Assembly (NCBI GenBank): GCA_963971425.1
Contig: OZ020518.1
Coordinates: 14,638,190-14,702,189, forward strand
DNA from: Bryoerythrophyllum caledonicum
Lineage: Eukaryota > Streptophyta > Bryopsida > Pottiales > Pottiaceae
Reading direction: 5' to 3'
DNA: 64,000 nt
Shown here: positions 23,526-34,382 of the stretch, piece by piece
Numbering within the stretch: the stretch's first letter is position 1
How the letters are laid out: each line of letters opens with the position of its first letter
Translations under genes and position numbers: made by a program
Notes under the pieces: model-generated
Told to the model about the DNA's origin: nothing
The model's input: only the letters and a program-made list of their open reading frames with translations
Databases searched by the model: none

Positions 23526-25990
23526 CATGTATTGAGTGTGCAAAAACATGCCTACATTGCAACAATACAAGATTCAAAATGATTTCCTTCGACTACCTCA
23601 GCATGGCGGATCAACTTTCAAATGCAATGGCTTCTAGAACACTATGCTATGAATTGTTGACCATGTGGAGAGCTCGTACAGAGTGGTTGAATGTCCACGA
23701 AGGTCCTCCATCCATTGTGAATGTTTGGCATGGTGATAAAGTAAGGGAATATCAAGACTTCTGGAATCCAGAGGCTGAGTGGGAACTCCCGGTTATATGT
23801 CCCAACACCAAGTGTCGGAGATCGTATTGCGCATTTCCGGTAAAATGCAAAACCCTTCACAATCCACATCACAGGAATTCAGAGACAAATTCTTATGGAT
23901 TCAAGTGTAAACTATGCAAGAGGGAAATAATGGTTTCCAAGAAAATTGTACAAGGGGATCCGCGTAACCTCGCTCTTGCAGGCCATTGGGATGGGTTCCA
24001 AGTTTCTGGAAAGAAACAACGAGGGTGTTGGGTCATGGAGATTGATGTACTTAATGCACGCTCACCGTCAACCTTATCTCTACTGCCTGTACTATTCATC
24101 CCACTAGGTGGGAACGATCCTTACATTGTGAAATGAATGAAGGAGAACATTACTGCTTTTACAACACCATTTGTCAAAGAACTTGAAGCTTTGTTTATAG
24201 ACGGAATGCACTGCAAATTCAACTATCCATTATGTAGAATCAACAACCTCTTACCTCAGTGTGAAATGCCGAACTTAAGGACACTTTTCATGTTTATGAC
24301 TGGGGATCATCCTACGCAATGCAAAATTTCAAATCTCAAGTCTTCCAGAAAAGCAGCTTGTCGAAGATGTAAAATGCATTCAGAGATGGTTGATGGACAA
24401 TATATATATAGCCAGAATGAAAGGCAATTTACACACCCTCCTCAAAGGCAAAGTGCTAAAGAATTACGTCAAAGTGTGGACACTCTAATAAGGTTGAAAA
24501 ATGACAAGAAGGCTAGGGATGAACATAGTATGGATTTTGGTGTATATGGAGATTCAAAATTATGGCGCCTCTATTATTTAAACAGGTTTGACATGTCGCG
24601 AGACTTGGTCTATGACATTATGCATATAGCAAATCTAAATTTGTTTAAAAACTTCATCATCAAGTTTTTCCAAGACATACGTGCACATCCAAAAGCAAAT
24701 GTGCTACTGGAACTTGTAGGGGCAACCAACACATCTGTTACTAAAGTGAGAACATATGAGTTAAAACAATGACAATGGCCGCGAGATCCTATAAATGACC
24801 ATGACAGATATACTGGAGAAGAATGTCAGCATTTTGTGATGTGGGTATTACCTATTCTTATAAACAAGTTGGAAGCAAACAAACATCACTTTTCAAGAGG
24901 ACGATGCATGATAGGACGTTTGTTTATTGACATCGCTCATTTGTTCTTCAATTGGACTAGAGGCAAAGGTTAGAACCGAGAAGACCTAAATGTTGCTCAA
25001 CAATTATTACAAAAGTGGCGCATTCTTACAGAAGTATTGGATGGACCAAATAGAAGACCTCTTGAGCATGTAGCTGGTGCTTCTCATGTCTTAGAAGATG
25101 TGGTACGATTTGGTCATTCAGATGTTTTTTGGTGTTTTCCTCATGAGAGGGAAGTTAAAAGATACAACATGATAAAAACCAATCAAAAAAATGTTGAATC
25201 AATATTTGCTAAGTACACTGCCCGTAGGCTATTTCATAAAATTCAACTATGCATTGCAAAAGAGGCTGATGGCATGGAAGTAAAAGAAAGATCTCTTGTT
25301 GAAGTTCATGAAGCTTTGAGATATCCGGAACGTAGTAGACGGAGTGACATCATGCAATGCCCAAACTGGCATTTGAATTGTTGCTTGACCATATCATCTA
25401 TGAAGAAAGCAGCATATCTGTTGAAGATGTTGAAAAAAACCCCTGATTCATTTTGTAGTGCCATCGCAAAATCCAAGGGCATAATGATTAGTCCAACTGA
25501 CAATCCCTATCAACAAGCTTCGAATACGGTTTGGTCTTATTTAAGACACCGTATTTCAGATTTAGATGCTTCTCACCCGCCTTTCATATTTATCCATAAG
25601 GATTGTATGCTGGAAATGTATTATTACACTGTGGGTGATGATGTTGTTGTGGAAAATGACAATGTTTCTGGAACTCCTTACAAGGCCACAATTAAAAAAA
25701 TATTTAGTCATGACCACAACATGCATACGGAAACCTACTTTTCAGCAGACTATTATCAACATCAACCTTATCACGAACATGGCGTAAGATCTGACATGCC
25801 TGACTCCATTACTCATATACATGTGATAAAAAAAGGTAGTTATGTTCCATTTGATGATACTTGTATCCGGCCAATTCGATGCATTAAACACAAATTCATG
25901 TGTTTTAAAAATCCAAAGCAAGGTAGAAATAAGTATTTAGCATATGAAACAAAGGACAATAATATACGCAATGAGCTGATAGATGTGTAG
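23526..25990 (+). CDS. CACTA transposase, 3' portion
   Basis: Continues the protein broken by the LINE. It starts TCIECAKTCLHCNN, then LALAGHWDGFQVSGKKQRG, VKELEALFIDG, TGDHPTQCKISNLK with AACRRCKMHSEM, and FDMSRDLVYDIMHIANLNLF, which sits where TNP2/Transposase_21 proteins have their MH motif. Then come AHLFFNWTRGKG and a C-terminal region to LIDV at 25990. The frame is continuous but has three stops (TGA 24134, TGA 24770, TAG 24973). The enzyme would excise and insert the element by binding its subterminal repeats. With three stops and two insertions it cannot be functional. Confidence 0.8.
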
Positions 25991-26102
25991 GTGTAGACTA
26001 TGAAATTTAGATAAATAGATTTTGGGAATAATTGTTAATCTAATCTATACTTCAGTATAAGTACTTGTATACCTTCCACTCAAAGGAGGATTTTTTCTTG
26101 TA

Positions 26103-26620
26103 CAATAGAGTGACATTCAAATATGCGTTTCGGCAATTTGAGGGATGGTATCCTATTCCTAGCCAAGTTTGACACCCTCCTATGGGCCAAAAAACTGTTA
26201 TTTCACCATAACATTTTCCAAACAACATCATCTTTATATTGACATCATGTGTATAAAATTTCAAGTGGAGGAGATCTATACAACAAAATTTATGTTAGAT
26301 TTACCAACATAGGGTAGTTGTGAGAAAAGTTTCACTGCTGCCAACTTTAACACCTTGAACCTTCCTAAGGAATGGGGAATTTTTTTTGGCCATGAAATAA
26401 ACGGAGTGCACACACCTTTATGTTGTTTTCATGTGCAAAAAAATTCAAGTCCAAAATATCCATACAAAACATAATATTCCAAATCTACCAACCTGTGTAG
26501 TTTTGAGAAATGAAGCAAAAAACCATTTTACCACTTCCAACTTTGACACCCTCCTTAGGACCAAGAATTTGTTGTTTGGACATGAACTTTTTATCACATT
26601 GTCTCCTTTTTTGGATAGCA
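26103..26620 (+). repeat. Solo arm of the Tc1-family long inverted repeat
   Basis: Starts CAATAGAGTGACATTCAAA directly after TA and follows the 7450-8029 arm with more substitutions, including the CCAACTTTGACACCCTCC units. No second arm or transposase follows, so this is a truncated or recombined relic inside the CACTA element. Confidence 0.8.
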
Positions 26621-27035
26621 TGGGTGAGAAGTTTTTGGGCGAGGAAATTAATTCATGCACAAGAATTGTATTGCAGGCCTTGATTCAATTTTAGATTAAT
26701 ACAAACACCTTTTCACCAGCACGTGTGTTACTACTAAAGGGGGCAAGTTTAGACCTATTATTAAAGTATATAAATTCTTTAATGTAAATAGTTCTTTTTC
26801 AATCATTTAGATATTTAATGTAAACATTATCACAAATTATCTACTTCTTAATATACTTAGAACCCTTTTTATACTATGACTTTGGAAATAAAATGAAATT
26901 AAAGTACTTAGCTCTACATATTGCTAGTGGCAGACGTCCTTTACCTTGGTGGCGCCAACTAGTCCATATAGATCAAAATTTTGTAGAAAAGCAACAACGT
27001 GTTGAAACACTTAGAAGATATTCATGTAATAACTA

Positions 27036-27328
27036 AGGTAAGTGGTTCTTAAACTGACCCTTTAAGAGCTGATTTGCTTTTTGGAGGAGCTAAACTCCTC
27101 AGAACAATTTTCAGTAAATTTTCGTATGAAGAGAAATGCAATTGGCATCTGATCCAAGTCGTTTCATATTTTTTGGACCTTCGTGGAATTAGTTACAATT
27201 TTTTAAAAATTGTTTCTAGAACCGTGCCCCTCTTGAAATGTACACTGTAGGTACATTGAACAAAGCAAAATGTACCTCTGAGTTAGAGGACGGTTTAAGA
27301 AACAAGTCGGCTTAAGAGCCACCTACCT
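27036..27328. mobile_element. MITE with TA target duplication, 293 bp
   Basis: The ends AGGTAAGTGGTTCTTAAA and the inverse of TTAAGAGCCACCTACCT pair imperfectly over about 25 bases. TA flanks both sides (27034-27035 and 27329-27330). Non-coding. Ends and duplication suit a Tc1/mariner-mobilised MITE. Confidence 0.65.
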
Positions 27329-27339
27329 TAGATGGATTT

Positions 27340-28960
27340 GGTTTGCACAACCAACTCCTCGCCTCCGCGCGCCTCGCTCTCCACCTCCCAGGTCCTCCTC
27401 CACACCTAAACCCTAAAGTTCGACCCAAACCCTATTCATACCGTGAACCCCTTCGTTGCTTGCAGATGATGATCCTGCGTCTCCGTCGCTTATGACGTTG
27501 GTGAGACTGGATGCTGCTGGGATTACGAATTCCCAGTCATCTAAGTCCGGATCGCGTCCGGGAGCCGCTCCTCCTGGTATGCACACACTCTTTTTTCTGC
27601 AGTTTTGATATCACATATTGTTGCTAGGTTATGTTTTTCTTTTTCTTATTTGTTGGTTTTTTCGGATGTTTTATAGATTGGTCACACGACGACGACGTAG
27701 CTTACAGACGATTGATGGCTGGTGAAGGTGATTCTGGCTCCGACTCTGAAGGAGGAGTTGAAACTCAGGTCTGCTCATCTTGAATAGACAATCTAATTCA
27801 TCCTTCCATGTGATAGTGACTCAGATCCTGACCATGACGTGATCGTTTGTTCAGGCGAACGAGCAGACAGTGGCGCTGCGTTGGTTTGGAGCGTTGGTCT
27901 CGCCTCATCTTCAAGCTTCACAAACGTCCTTTGAGTCAGGTATGATCCTGGATTGAGTGTTTTCCATCTCGGAGTCCTGTGATCATCACCCGTGCTGGAG
28001 GTACTGAAAAACCATAAGCTCGTGTGCAGGTGACGAAAGAAGGTGACGAAAGAGATAGAGGAGTGCAAGATGTCGCCAAGTTAGTCCATCTCTGTTGCGT
28101 TTGAAGTCTAGATTTCTGCACTCGTTGCTGCATGCTGTTGTTGCGCTTCTGCGATCGCCAGTCCGCCGTCGCTAAGGTACCGACAGAGAGCGAAGGGGTT
28201 TCTGTAAGCACCGTGTGTGGCTGACATCCAGGATTCTTTGGATTTGGCAGTCGTTCACAATAATAATATTGGGAGGCTACCATAATAATATTGGGAGGCT
28301 ACAATAATAATATTGGGAGACATCTACTAATAATTCCAGCTCGACAGTCTCCAGCTCCTGCCTGCAGAGGTCTATCACCGACAAGGTCCAGTTCTACCGT
28401 CCAACATCAGCGTGGACCTCTGAAAGACGTGAAAACGAACATTCCAGTAAGGTACTTGGATGCTCTGAAAGTTTAAGTTTCTCTTCAGTTGACTTGAATG
28501 ATGTGATTGTCAAGGTTGCTGATCTGCAACCTGAGGCCTTGAATGAGGATATTGTTAAGTTCTTCCTTCGTCTTCTTCATTTAGAAGAAGTTACAGTATG
28601 TTCGTATTATGATTTCACTTTCACTGTATTTTCCTGAACTTGGATTTCCGATGTTGTCTTAGATTGCCAGCTTGCGATTCCCATGTATTTGAGATCGATT
28701 GTATACTAGATTAGGATGTTTGTAATCCTGATACTTTTTTTGTGACGTCAAGTTCATGTGAGTTTTAAGTTCATTTTGTAGTATCTTCCCGAGAAGCATA
28801 ACAAGCTTCTCATTAGTTGCACACTTCTCAAGAAGAGATTTGAAAACTATTTCTTGCGTGTGGTGCAGGCTCCATCGCGTGTGAATACACCAGAAGAATG
28901 TGTTGCAATAGCTGGTATATTTCTCTCAAATGCTTATTGCACACATTCACAGACGATTGC
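27340..28960 (+). pseudogene. Captured spliced gene fragment, possibly Ulp1-like peptidase
   Basis: A GC-richer island inside the CACTA element that looks like a host promoter plus exons. It has a telobox-like CCTAAACCCTAAAG near 27410 and then exons 27492-27576, 27677-27768 and 27855-27939, which join in phase. They encode an acidic, disordered N-terminus (MTLVRLDAAGITNSQSS, GEGDSGSDSEGG). Farther right, about 28500-28593 and 28783-28869, are blocks LQPEALNEDIVKFFLRLL and a KKRFENYFLRVVQ stretch. These resemble the start of the C48 (Ulp1/SENP) SUMO-protease domain, where an LNDxxIxFYLxxL pattern and a later FFxxL pattern are usual. The catalytic His/Asp/Cys part is absent. Family assignment is tentative; capture of host exons by CACTA elements is well known. 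Confidence 0.4.
28258..28318 (+). repeat. Three tandem copies of a 22-23-bp unit
   Basis: ATAATAATATTGGGAGGCTAC is repeated three times, with the last copy diverged, within the captured gene fragment. Confidence 0.85.
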
Positions 28961-29419
28961 ATATTGAATTTGTATCAAATCAGTTGATTCCTCTCTCTAT
29001 CGATTCAAATGAGTCCAAAGAGCTGTGTCAATTGCGCTAGAATGGGCTCGAGTGCAGGTTGTTTCCGTTTAAGGTCTTTCTGTATCTTGAAAACATCAAC
29101 GCTATTACCTGCTAGATATAGTTCGCTTTTCTTATTGAATTGGTGATTTATGGCAGGTGGACATTGTGGCAGGGCAATCAGCATGATAGCCTGGTTTACA
29201 GTTGAGATACAGGCGATACGTAGTTGAGGAGAACTTGTGGTACAGGAGTAGTGACATATGTTTTTTGTATTTATTATGAATTCTATAATAATTGAAACTT
29301 TTGCCACTATTATTGGTTTTCTAGGTTTTTTGAGTATTGGTCTATTTGGCTCAATGTAATTGCAACACTTGACAGCATTAAAAATCGCCACATATGCCAT
29401 TTCAAAAACAAACACATTA

Positions 29420-29661
29420 GCCCCGGCTAATAGAGGAAGTGCAAGATGCATTAGACCCGGCTAACAAAAAAAAGATTACCCGGGGCTAATACAAGGTAGA
29501 ATAGCCCCATGTAATACATGAAGCTTTAGCCCTTCAACTTTAACCTGGGCAAGGGGAACATTTTTGGGGGCTAAAGTCCATTTAGCAAAGGACACCCAAG
29601 ATTTTCCACATGCTTTGTAAGAGGGGGCTAAAGGGGGGCTAACCCTCAAAACACTAGCCCT
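29420..29661. repeat. CACTA right subterminal repeats
   Basis: A series of TTAGCCCCGGCTAA-, CCCGGGGCTAA- and GGGGGCTAA-type motifs in both orientations, mirroring the left subterminal region. Confidence 0.8.
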
Positions 29662-29687
29662 GGCTAACGCCTCCTAAGTTTCCTGTG
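29662..29687 (-). repeat. CACTA right terminal inverted repeat
   Basis: Ends CCTAAGTTTCCTGTG and is followed by the target duplication TGA (29688-29690). Confidence 0.9.
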
Positions 29688-29690
29688 TGA

Positions 29691-29765
29691 GTGGCTTTCA
29701 GCAATTGGTTCGGTAATTCAACCAGCTTCTTGGTAGTCTCCGAGTTACATCGTAACTGTGGTGGT
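29691..29765. repeat. Duplicated segment, right half of the split copy
   Basis: CAGCAATTGGTTCGGTAATT to CGTAACTGTGGTGG matches about 63036-63103. It continues the 6705-7042 homology on the far side of the CACTA element. Confidence 0.85.
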
Positions 29766-30293
29766 TGTCACAACTGTTCGGTTTACTGTGTGAGATGTTT
29801 AATGTACACCTGGAGGTCGGCTTTTGGTCTCAGTGTGCATCGATCTCTCTGTGCTCAATATCCTGTGGAGACGTTTTTACAGGTCATTGGACAGATACAG
29901 ATCATCAGAGTTTAAGCATGTGACGTGAGATTGGGTAAGGAATTCGTCGAGGTCTGATCAGTTGCAGATTAGCTGTGTCATGTCAGTGTAGATGCACGTG
30001 ACGACTGTAAAATTAGTACGAAGCTGGATTCGTGAACAAGAACAATATATGTGCACTAAGGTTCTACAGAGTAATAGTTGGTTCGGATTTCTGACTCTCT
30101 GGCATCTCATGCTGTTCTATTCTGGGTAAACCACTTCAGGGGAAGCGCGGACTGGAAATCAAACTGAACGAAGACAGATGACAATGGTTATGGATGTTGT
30201 TTTACCGTTCCAATCTCTTATCAATTTCTTGTGTGAGATGTGACATCAGGTATCCTTGAGCGATATATTTCCAGTTCTATTTGATATTTGTAG

Positions 30294-30600
30294 CAAGAGG
30301 GCTTTTGTAGTGGGAGGAGGCATTGCCAATTTCACTGATGTGGCAGCCATTGTGAATGGCATCATTCGAGCTGTGCGTGAGAAGGTGATCACCCGAATGC
30401 TGAAATGTTTTCGTATGCCATTCAAAATGAAAAATTGCATGACATCCCTTCTTGTTTATGCAGCAATCTGCTCTCAAAGCAGCAAAGGGTAAACATTTGT
30501 GTGCGGAGAGGAGGACCCACTTACTCAAAGGGCCTTGCAAACATGCGAGCTTTAAGTAATGAAACTGGAGTTTCAATTGAGATAGATCCCGTCGTGCTGA
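30294..30600 (+). pseudogene. ACLA: ATP-citrate lyase A-subunit fragment
   Basis: Exon 30294-30384 encodes [16 protein letters not shown] plus [11 protein letters not shown] second block from 30464 encodes QSALKAAK and then [20 protein letters not shown] and ETGVSIEI. This is the C-terminal part of the plant ATP-citrate synthase alpha chain, whose family sequence has [19 protein letters not shown] and YVRRGGPNYQxGL. The enzyme makes cytosolic acetyl-CoA from citrate. The second block changes frame by one base after KAAK. The sequence after SIEI no longer follows the family (the GPEATMTGIC motif is missing), and I see no upstream exons. A gene fragment, probably non-functional. Confidence 0.8.
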
Positions 30601-30837
30601 TAAATACTGCAAGACAAAGGGAGCAGTGTAATATAATGGCACAATATAAAGGGAGCCACAATATCAAGGGAGCCGAAGTTGTACTTGATTAAACTGAGCC
30701 GTCTTTCACTTGCCGAATTTTGCATTACAAGGCTGTGAGTCGGCTATTTGTTCAGGTCTCCAACATTATCATCCTTAGCTCATACAGTGGATTTCTAATC
30801 TCGCCATCAGGGTTGTCTACATAGACGGTCAGGGGCC

Positions 30838-31046
30838 CAAAGACAGCGGACGGACGAACAGTCGGACAGGACGGACAACACCCTTACCGAACAGATGCCT
30901 AGAATATTCCAAAGAATATGCCCCAAATCTATAGGGATATACTAGAATATATCCGAATATTCTAGAATATTCTCTACCGGACGGACAATAGCCTTTATCG
31001 GACAGACAGCCGGACGGACGGACACTACCGGACGGACGGACGCCGG
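30838..31046. repeat. GGAC-repeat block enclosing heat-shock elements
   Basis: Repeats of GGACGGAC at both ends (about 30843-30875 and 30978-31046). Between them are inverted GAA/TTC units: GAATATTC at 30902 and a perfect four-unit array GAATATTCTAGAATATTC at 30955-30972, with further half sites at 30912 and 30944. This matches the heat-shock factor binding pattern. No gene directly follows. Confidence 0.65.
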
Positions 31047-33626
31047 AACAACCCTGCTCGCCATCGTGTGATGGCGGTCAATTGGCTGTACACATCATAG
31101 CCAATCCCGACGAGACTGATGTTTGAGTCTCGAAATATGCTTGGTGGATAGCTAAGTAGATGTAGTTGTTTTTGACTTAATACACGGTTTCATTTACGAG
31201 GATGTGCTGTAATTTCCTCAAGGTTTAATACATCAACTATGTAGAGGGTTATGGTCGACTAAGCTAGTACAAAAAACCTGTCACAGAGGGTCTAGGGACA
31301 AGTCACAAGTTTTCTTTTGCTACATAGTGCCAATGTAGGTTTGATTTTGGAATTCTTTTGATAGAATGTAATTACTTACTACAATAGCTATATGAGAATC
31401 CTAAAAAATTAGAGTTTTGGCTCATGGTTTGGCTAGTAGAAGTATATCTTTCATTACAACATACCTGTAACATGTATCTCAAATCAATCAAATATACTTC
31501 TTTTGAGAGTTTCAAGAGGTAAAATATTTTAAAATTTTGGAAGACATTCATACTATAATGTTCTCCTACATTATGATTGAAAATTCTAGATCCAAAACTT
31601 AATTTGACTTTTATTAATAAAAAATAAGCTATTTTTTCAAGAAGCCTACATAAGAAATTAATGTTGATTTTTGCTCCAAATACTTATCCAATCATCTTCA
31701 ACTTACAAAAATCTATTTTAATACATAAAGTGTTTTAAAAAGAACCGTTTTTTTCATCATTTTCTTCAAAACCTAGTTTTTAATGCATGATGGAAAAAAC
31801 TGAATCAAGTTTTTTTCCATCATTTTTTATTCAACATATAACCTCTGTAGTATAATTTGGTATATTTTTAGTCTTTGTAGTATGCAATATACTCATTTCG
31901 GGAAAGGGTTGGGCCACCTGTAGAACGATATGTGTTATGTCAACACAAAGTCCAAAAATTCAGCACCTTGTTCTAAATATTTTATGTTCACCTAACATCT
32001 TAAACGGACGGTTGGCAATAAACAACAATTTAACAAAGGGCTCTAAAACAAATATACTACAGAGTATATGTTTTTTGTCCAAAAGTGAGTAACCTTAGAG
32101 GACTTCTACCCTAGACTTAGTAGCTTAGGTTAAAAAGAGTGTGGTATTTCACATCTTTACCTCTACTTTTTTATAGGGTTTAGGGTTTAAAGTTTGAGTT
32201 TAGAGAAGCTTCAAATTAGGGAAGATAAAGCAAGAGAAGGACCACACTAGGAAGCGAGAAATGGAAAAGACTTGAAAGCCAGAGAAGGAAGAGACTTGGA
32301 AGCGAGTAAGAAAAAGAGAGAAGCGGTTCAATTGGTGAAAACAAGAATTTAAGGTTAATAAAAAATGCAATCATTGGTGCCTTTCTCCGTCATTGTTTTT
32401 TCAATGTCGTTAAAACTTTCTAATCTTCAAGGTATGGCTCCTAGAAGATTTGAAACTGAAAGTCACGTTTGGCGGTGCCCAAACTAAATTAGATACAAAC
32501 GATGGTAACAGCTTTTAAGAAAAACTTATAAAAAAAATTCAATTATGAAAGGATCCATGGGTCCCTTGCACGTCGCAACAAAACTTCAATTCTTATGAAA
32601 AGCAAAATAATGAAATCTCCATTCATCAGATAGCACATCCGGCTTGAGTTGCAAAACTGCACATATCATGGAAAGACCATTTCGTTTCACAGCCCAAGTC
32701 AAGTGCCTCATTTCCAATTCATCTTATGTCACATCGTAGGACCAACCATCGACTAGGTGGAAGGTTGGCTGAGCATCCACCCACAGACTAAAATAGAAGC
32801 TTGAAATCCAAGAGAATATGTGAAACTTCACAGAAAACTATGGGTGGCTTGATTGGACATATTATTCATGCATCATAGTAATATTCATAGTAATATTGCC
32901 GCAAGAATGTGTAATACAAAGTGTACCTGGAATATGTTGAACACTGCCCCCACAAACAACTTCCATCATTGGCCGTACATTCAAAATCCGCTTGTGATGC
33001 TAGTTTCCTACTCCCGACTTTGCATGCCATTACCTCACAAATGAATCCGAGATGTTTCAGAATGACTCCTCATGAGAACAAAACTCGACCCCACTGTATG
33101 GTTAACTTGCCTCACCTAGTCACACAAAAAAAACTTCCATCCGAAATTCCTCATTAGCTTATTGTAATCATGCAAGACCTATTATCATAAAACATTTGAG
33201 AATACTCTTAAATTTGGATGGTAGTTTCATGATCACGGTCACTTGAACAACTTCCTAGGCAAAGAGCCATCTCTAGAAAAATGGTTTCTCATGTCAGATT
33301 AGTCCAAATTTTCACCAAAACTTCTTAAGTACCTTCAATAACTTGTAAGTAGGCCTGGGGCTATCCTCCACTTCACTTGGACTCATACAATGTTGTGCTC
33401 TTTCTTCAACAACCTGCAACTTCTCGTGTACATGCTGCTTAAACCCACAAGAATTTGCATATCGGCTACTTCTACCATTTGCATACCATCACACCCACAC
33501 AAAACACTATTAAATTTTAAGAATCCTTAACGAGTGGGCCAAAGAACCATGATTCGAATGGCATCAAATTAATCGTCAATTGCATTGATATCCCTTGCTA
33601 GATGGCTTTTGTAGTATTAGTTACTA
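31047..33626. other. Gene-free AT-rich stretch
   Basis: No convincing coding frame. Two small perfect hairpins stand at 31059-31076 (CGCCATC/GATGGCG) and 31081-31105 (ATTGGCT/AGCCAAT). The rest is AT-rich with poly-A/T runs. Confidence 0.6.
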
Positions 33627-34382
33627 AGGTAGAAGCACCCAATTCCGATCACCTAAGCCACTTCAGGACTCAAATGACATTATTACACTACTAAAATCAT
33701 AATCTACGCAATGAACCACCCGGCGATCAACCACGCACTAAACCGTACAGTGAACTAGAGCTGTAGTCAACCACGCAGTTAATTGCGTAGTCAACCGCGC
33801 AGTGAGTCATTTTACCTTTTTTATAGTTTGTAATACAAAAACTACATTAAAATGGTTGGACTAATGCGTTGCAAAGCAAGCGCCAATTGCTAGTATGTAA
33901 TAAACATTTATGTAGAAAGATGCGGAATTAGGAATGAAATTCAACAAATATTTTTTCAAATTTAATCACAAAGATTTAGAATTGATACAGAATTTGAAAG
34001 CCCAAAAACCACCAAAGCCTATAATCAAACTCTATAGCAGGTGAGATTTGGTGCCCTCATTTACCCAATGCCAATAAGTGAGAGTGAGTAAAAGTGAAAA
34101 GACATGCCATGGATAACCAACTCATGGAAGGTATCCAATACCAATCGGCCTTGTTTGACTTTTGAGGCAAGGCCACCAATGAGAGCTCAATTGAGCTGGA
34201 GCAACCCAAAATTGCACACATCATGACCCAATGCCGATAATGGCTAGTGTTTATAGATTTTGAGTTATCGGTTTTGGATCACTTCATGCATCATTTCAAG
34301 CATTTGCTATTTTCATGCACCATGCCATGCATACTCTATTGATTGGAATTGGGTGGCCGATCGGAATTGGGTGCCTCTACCT
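33627..34382. mobile_element. MITE-like element with TA duplication
   Basis: Ends AGGTAGAAGCACCCAATTCC and its inverse, with one mismatch over about 24 bases, flanked by TA (33625-33626 and 34383-34384). Length 756 bp including an internal Helitron-like repeat. Same terminal AGGTA and TA signature as the MITE at 27036. Confidence 0.5.
33687..33893 (+). mobile_element. Helitron-like short repeat, copy 1
   Basis: Begins ACTACTAAAATCATAATC and ends GCGTTGCAAAGCAAG, CGCCAATTGCTAG followed by T. The middle is made of GTTCACTGC/TTGACTGCG-type short repeats. The 3' end, a small hairpin followed by CTAG, recalls Helitron ends, but a 5' TC is not conserved. Five copies or partial copies occur in the window. 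Confidence 0.5.

Larger units (their letters stand above)
7043..29687 (+). mobile_element. EnSpm/CACTA-type DNA transposon, 22.6 kb, with nested insertions
   Basis: The ends are inverted repeats of about 26 bases starting CACAGGAAACTTAGGA, with one mismatch, flanked by TGA on both sides (7040-7042 and 29688-29690). An empty-site homologue at about 63.02 kb confirms the boundaries. Three-base target duplication, a CAC terminus and dense subterminal GGGGCTAA repeats are the CACTA pattern. The transposase reads rightward and is interrupted by a Tc1/mariner element and by a LINE. Without those two the element would be about 7.2 kb. The right third holds a MITE, a Tc1-family arm and a gene fragment with its own promoter. 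Confidence 0.88.

Noticed and set aside
29005-29451. Minus-strand frame of 148 codons near the CACTA right end
   Set aside because: Overlaps the subterminal repeat region, with no recognisable motif or splice context.
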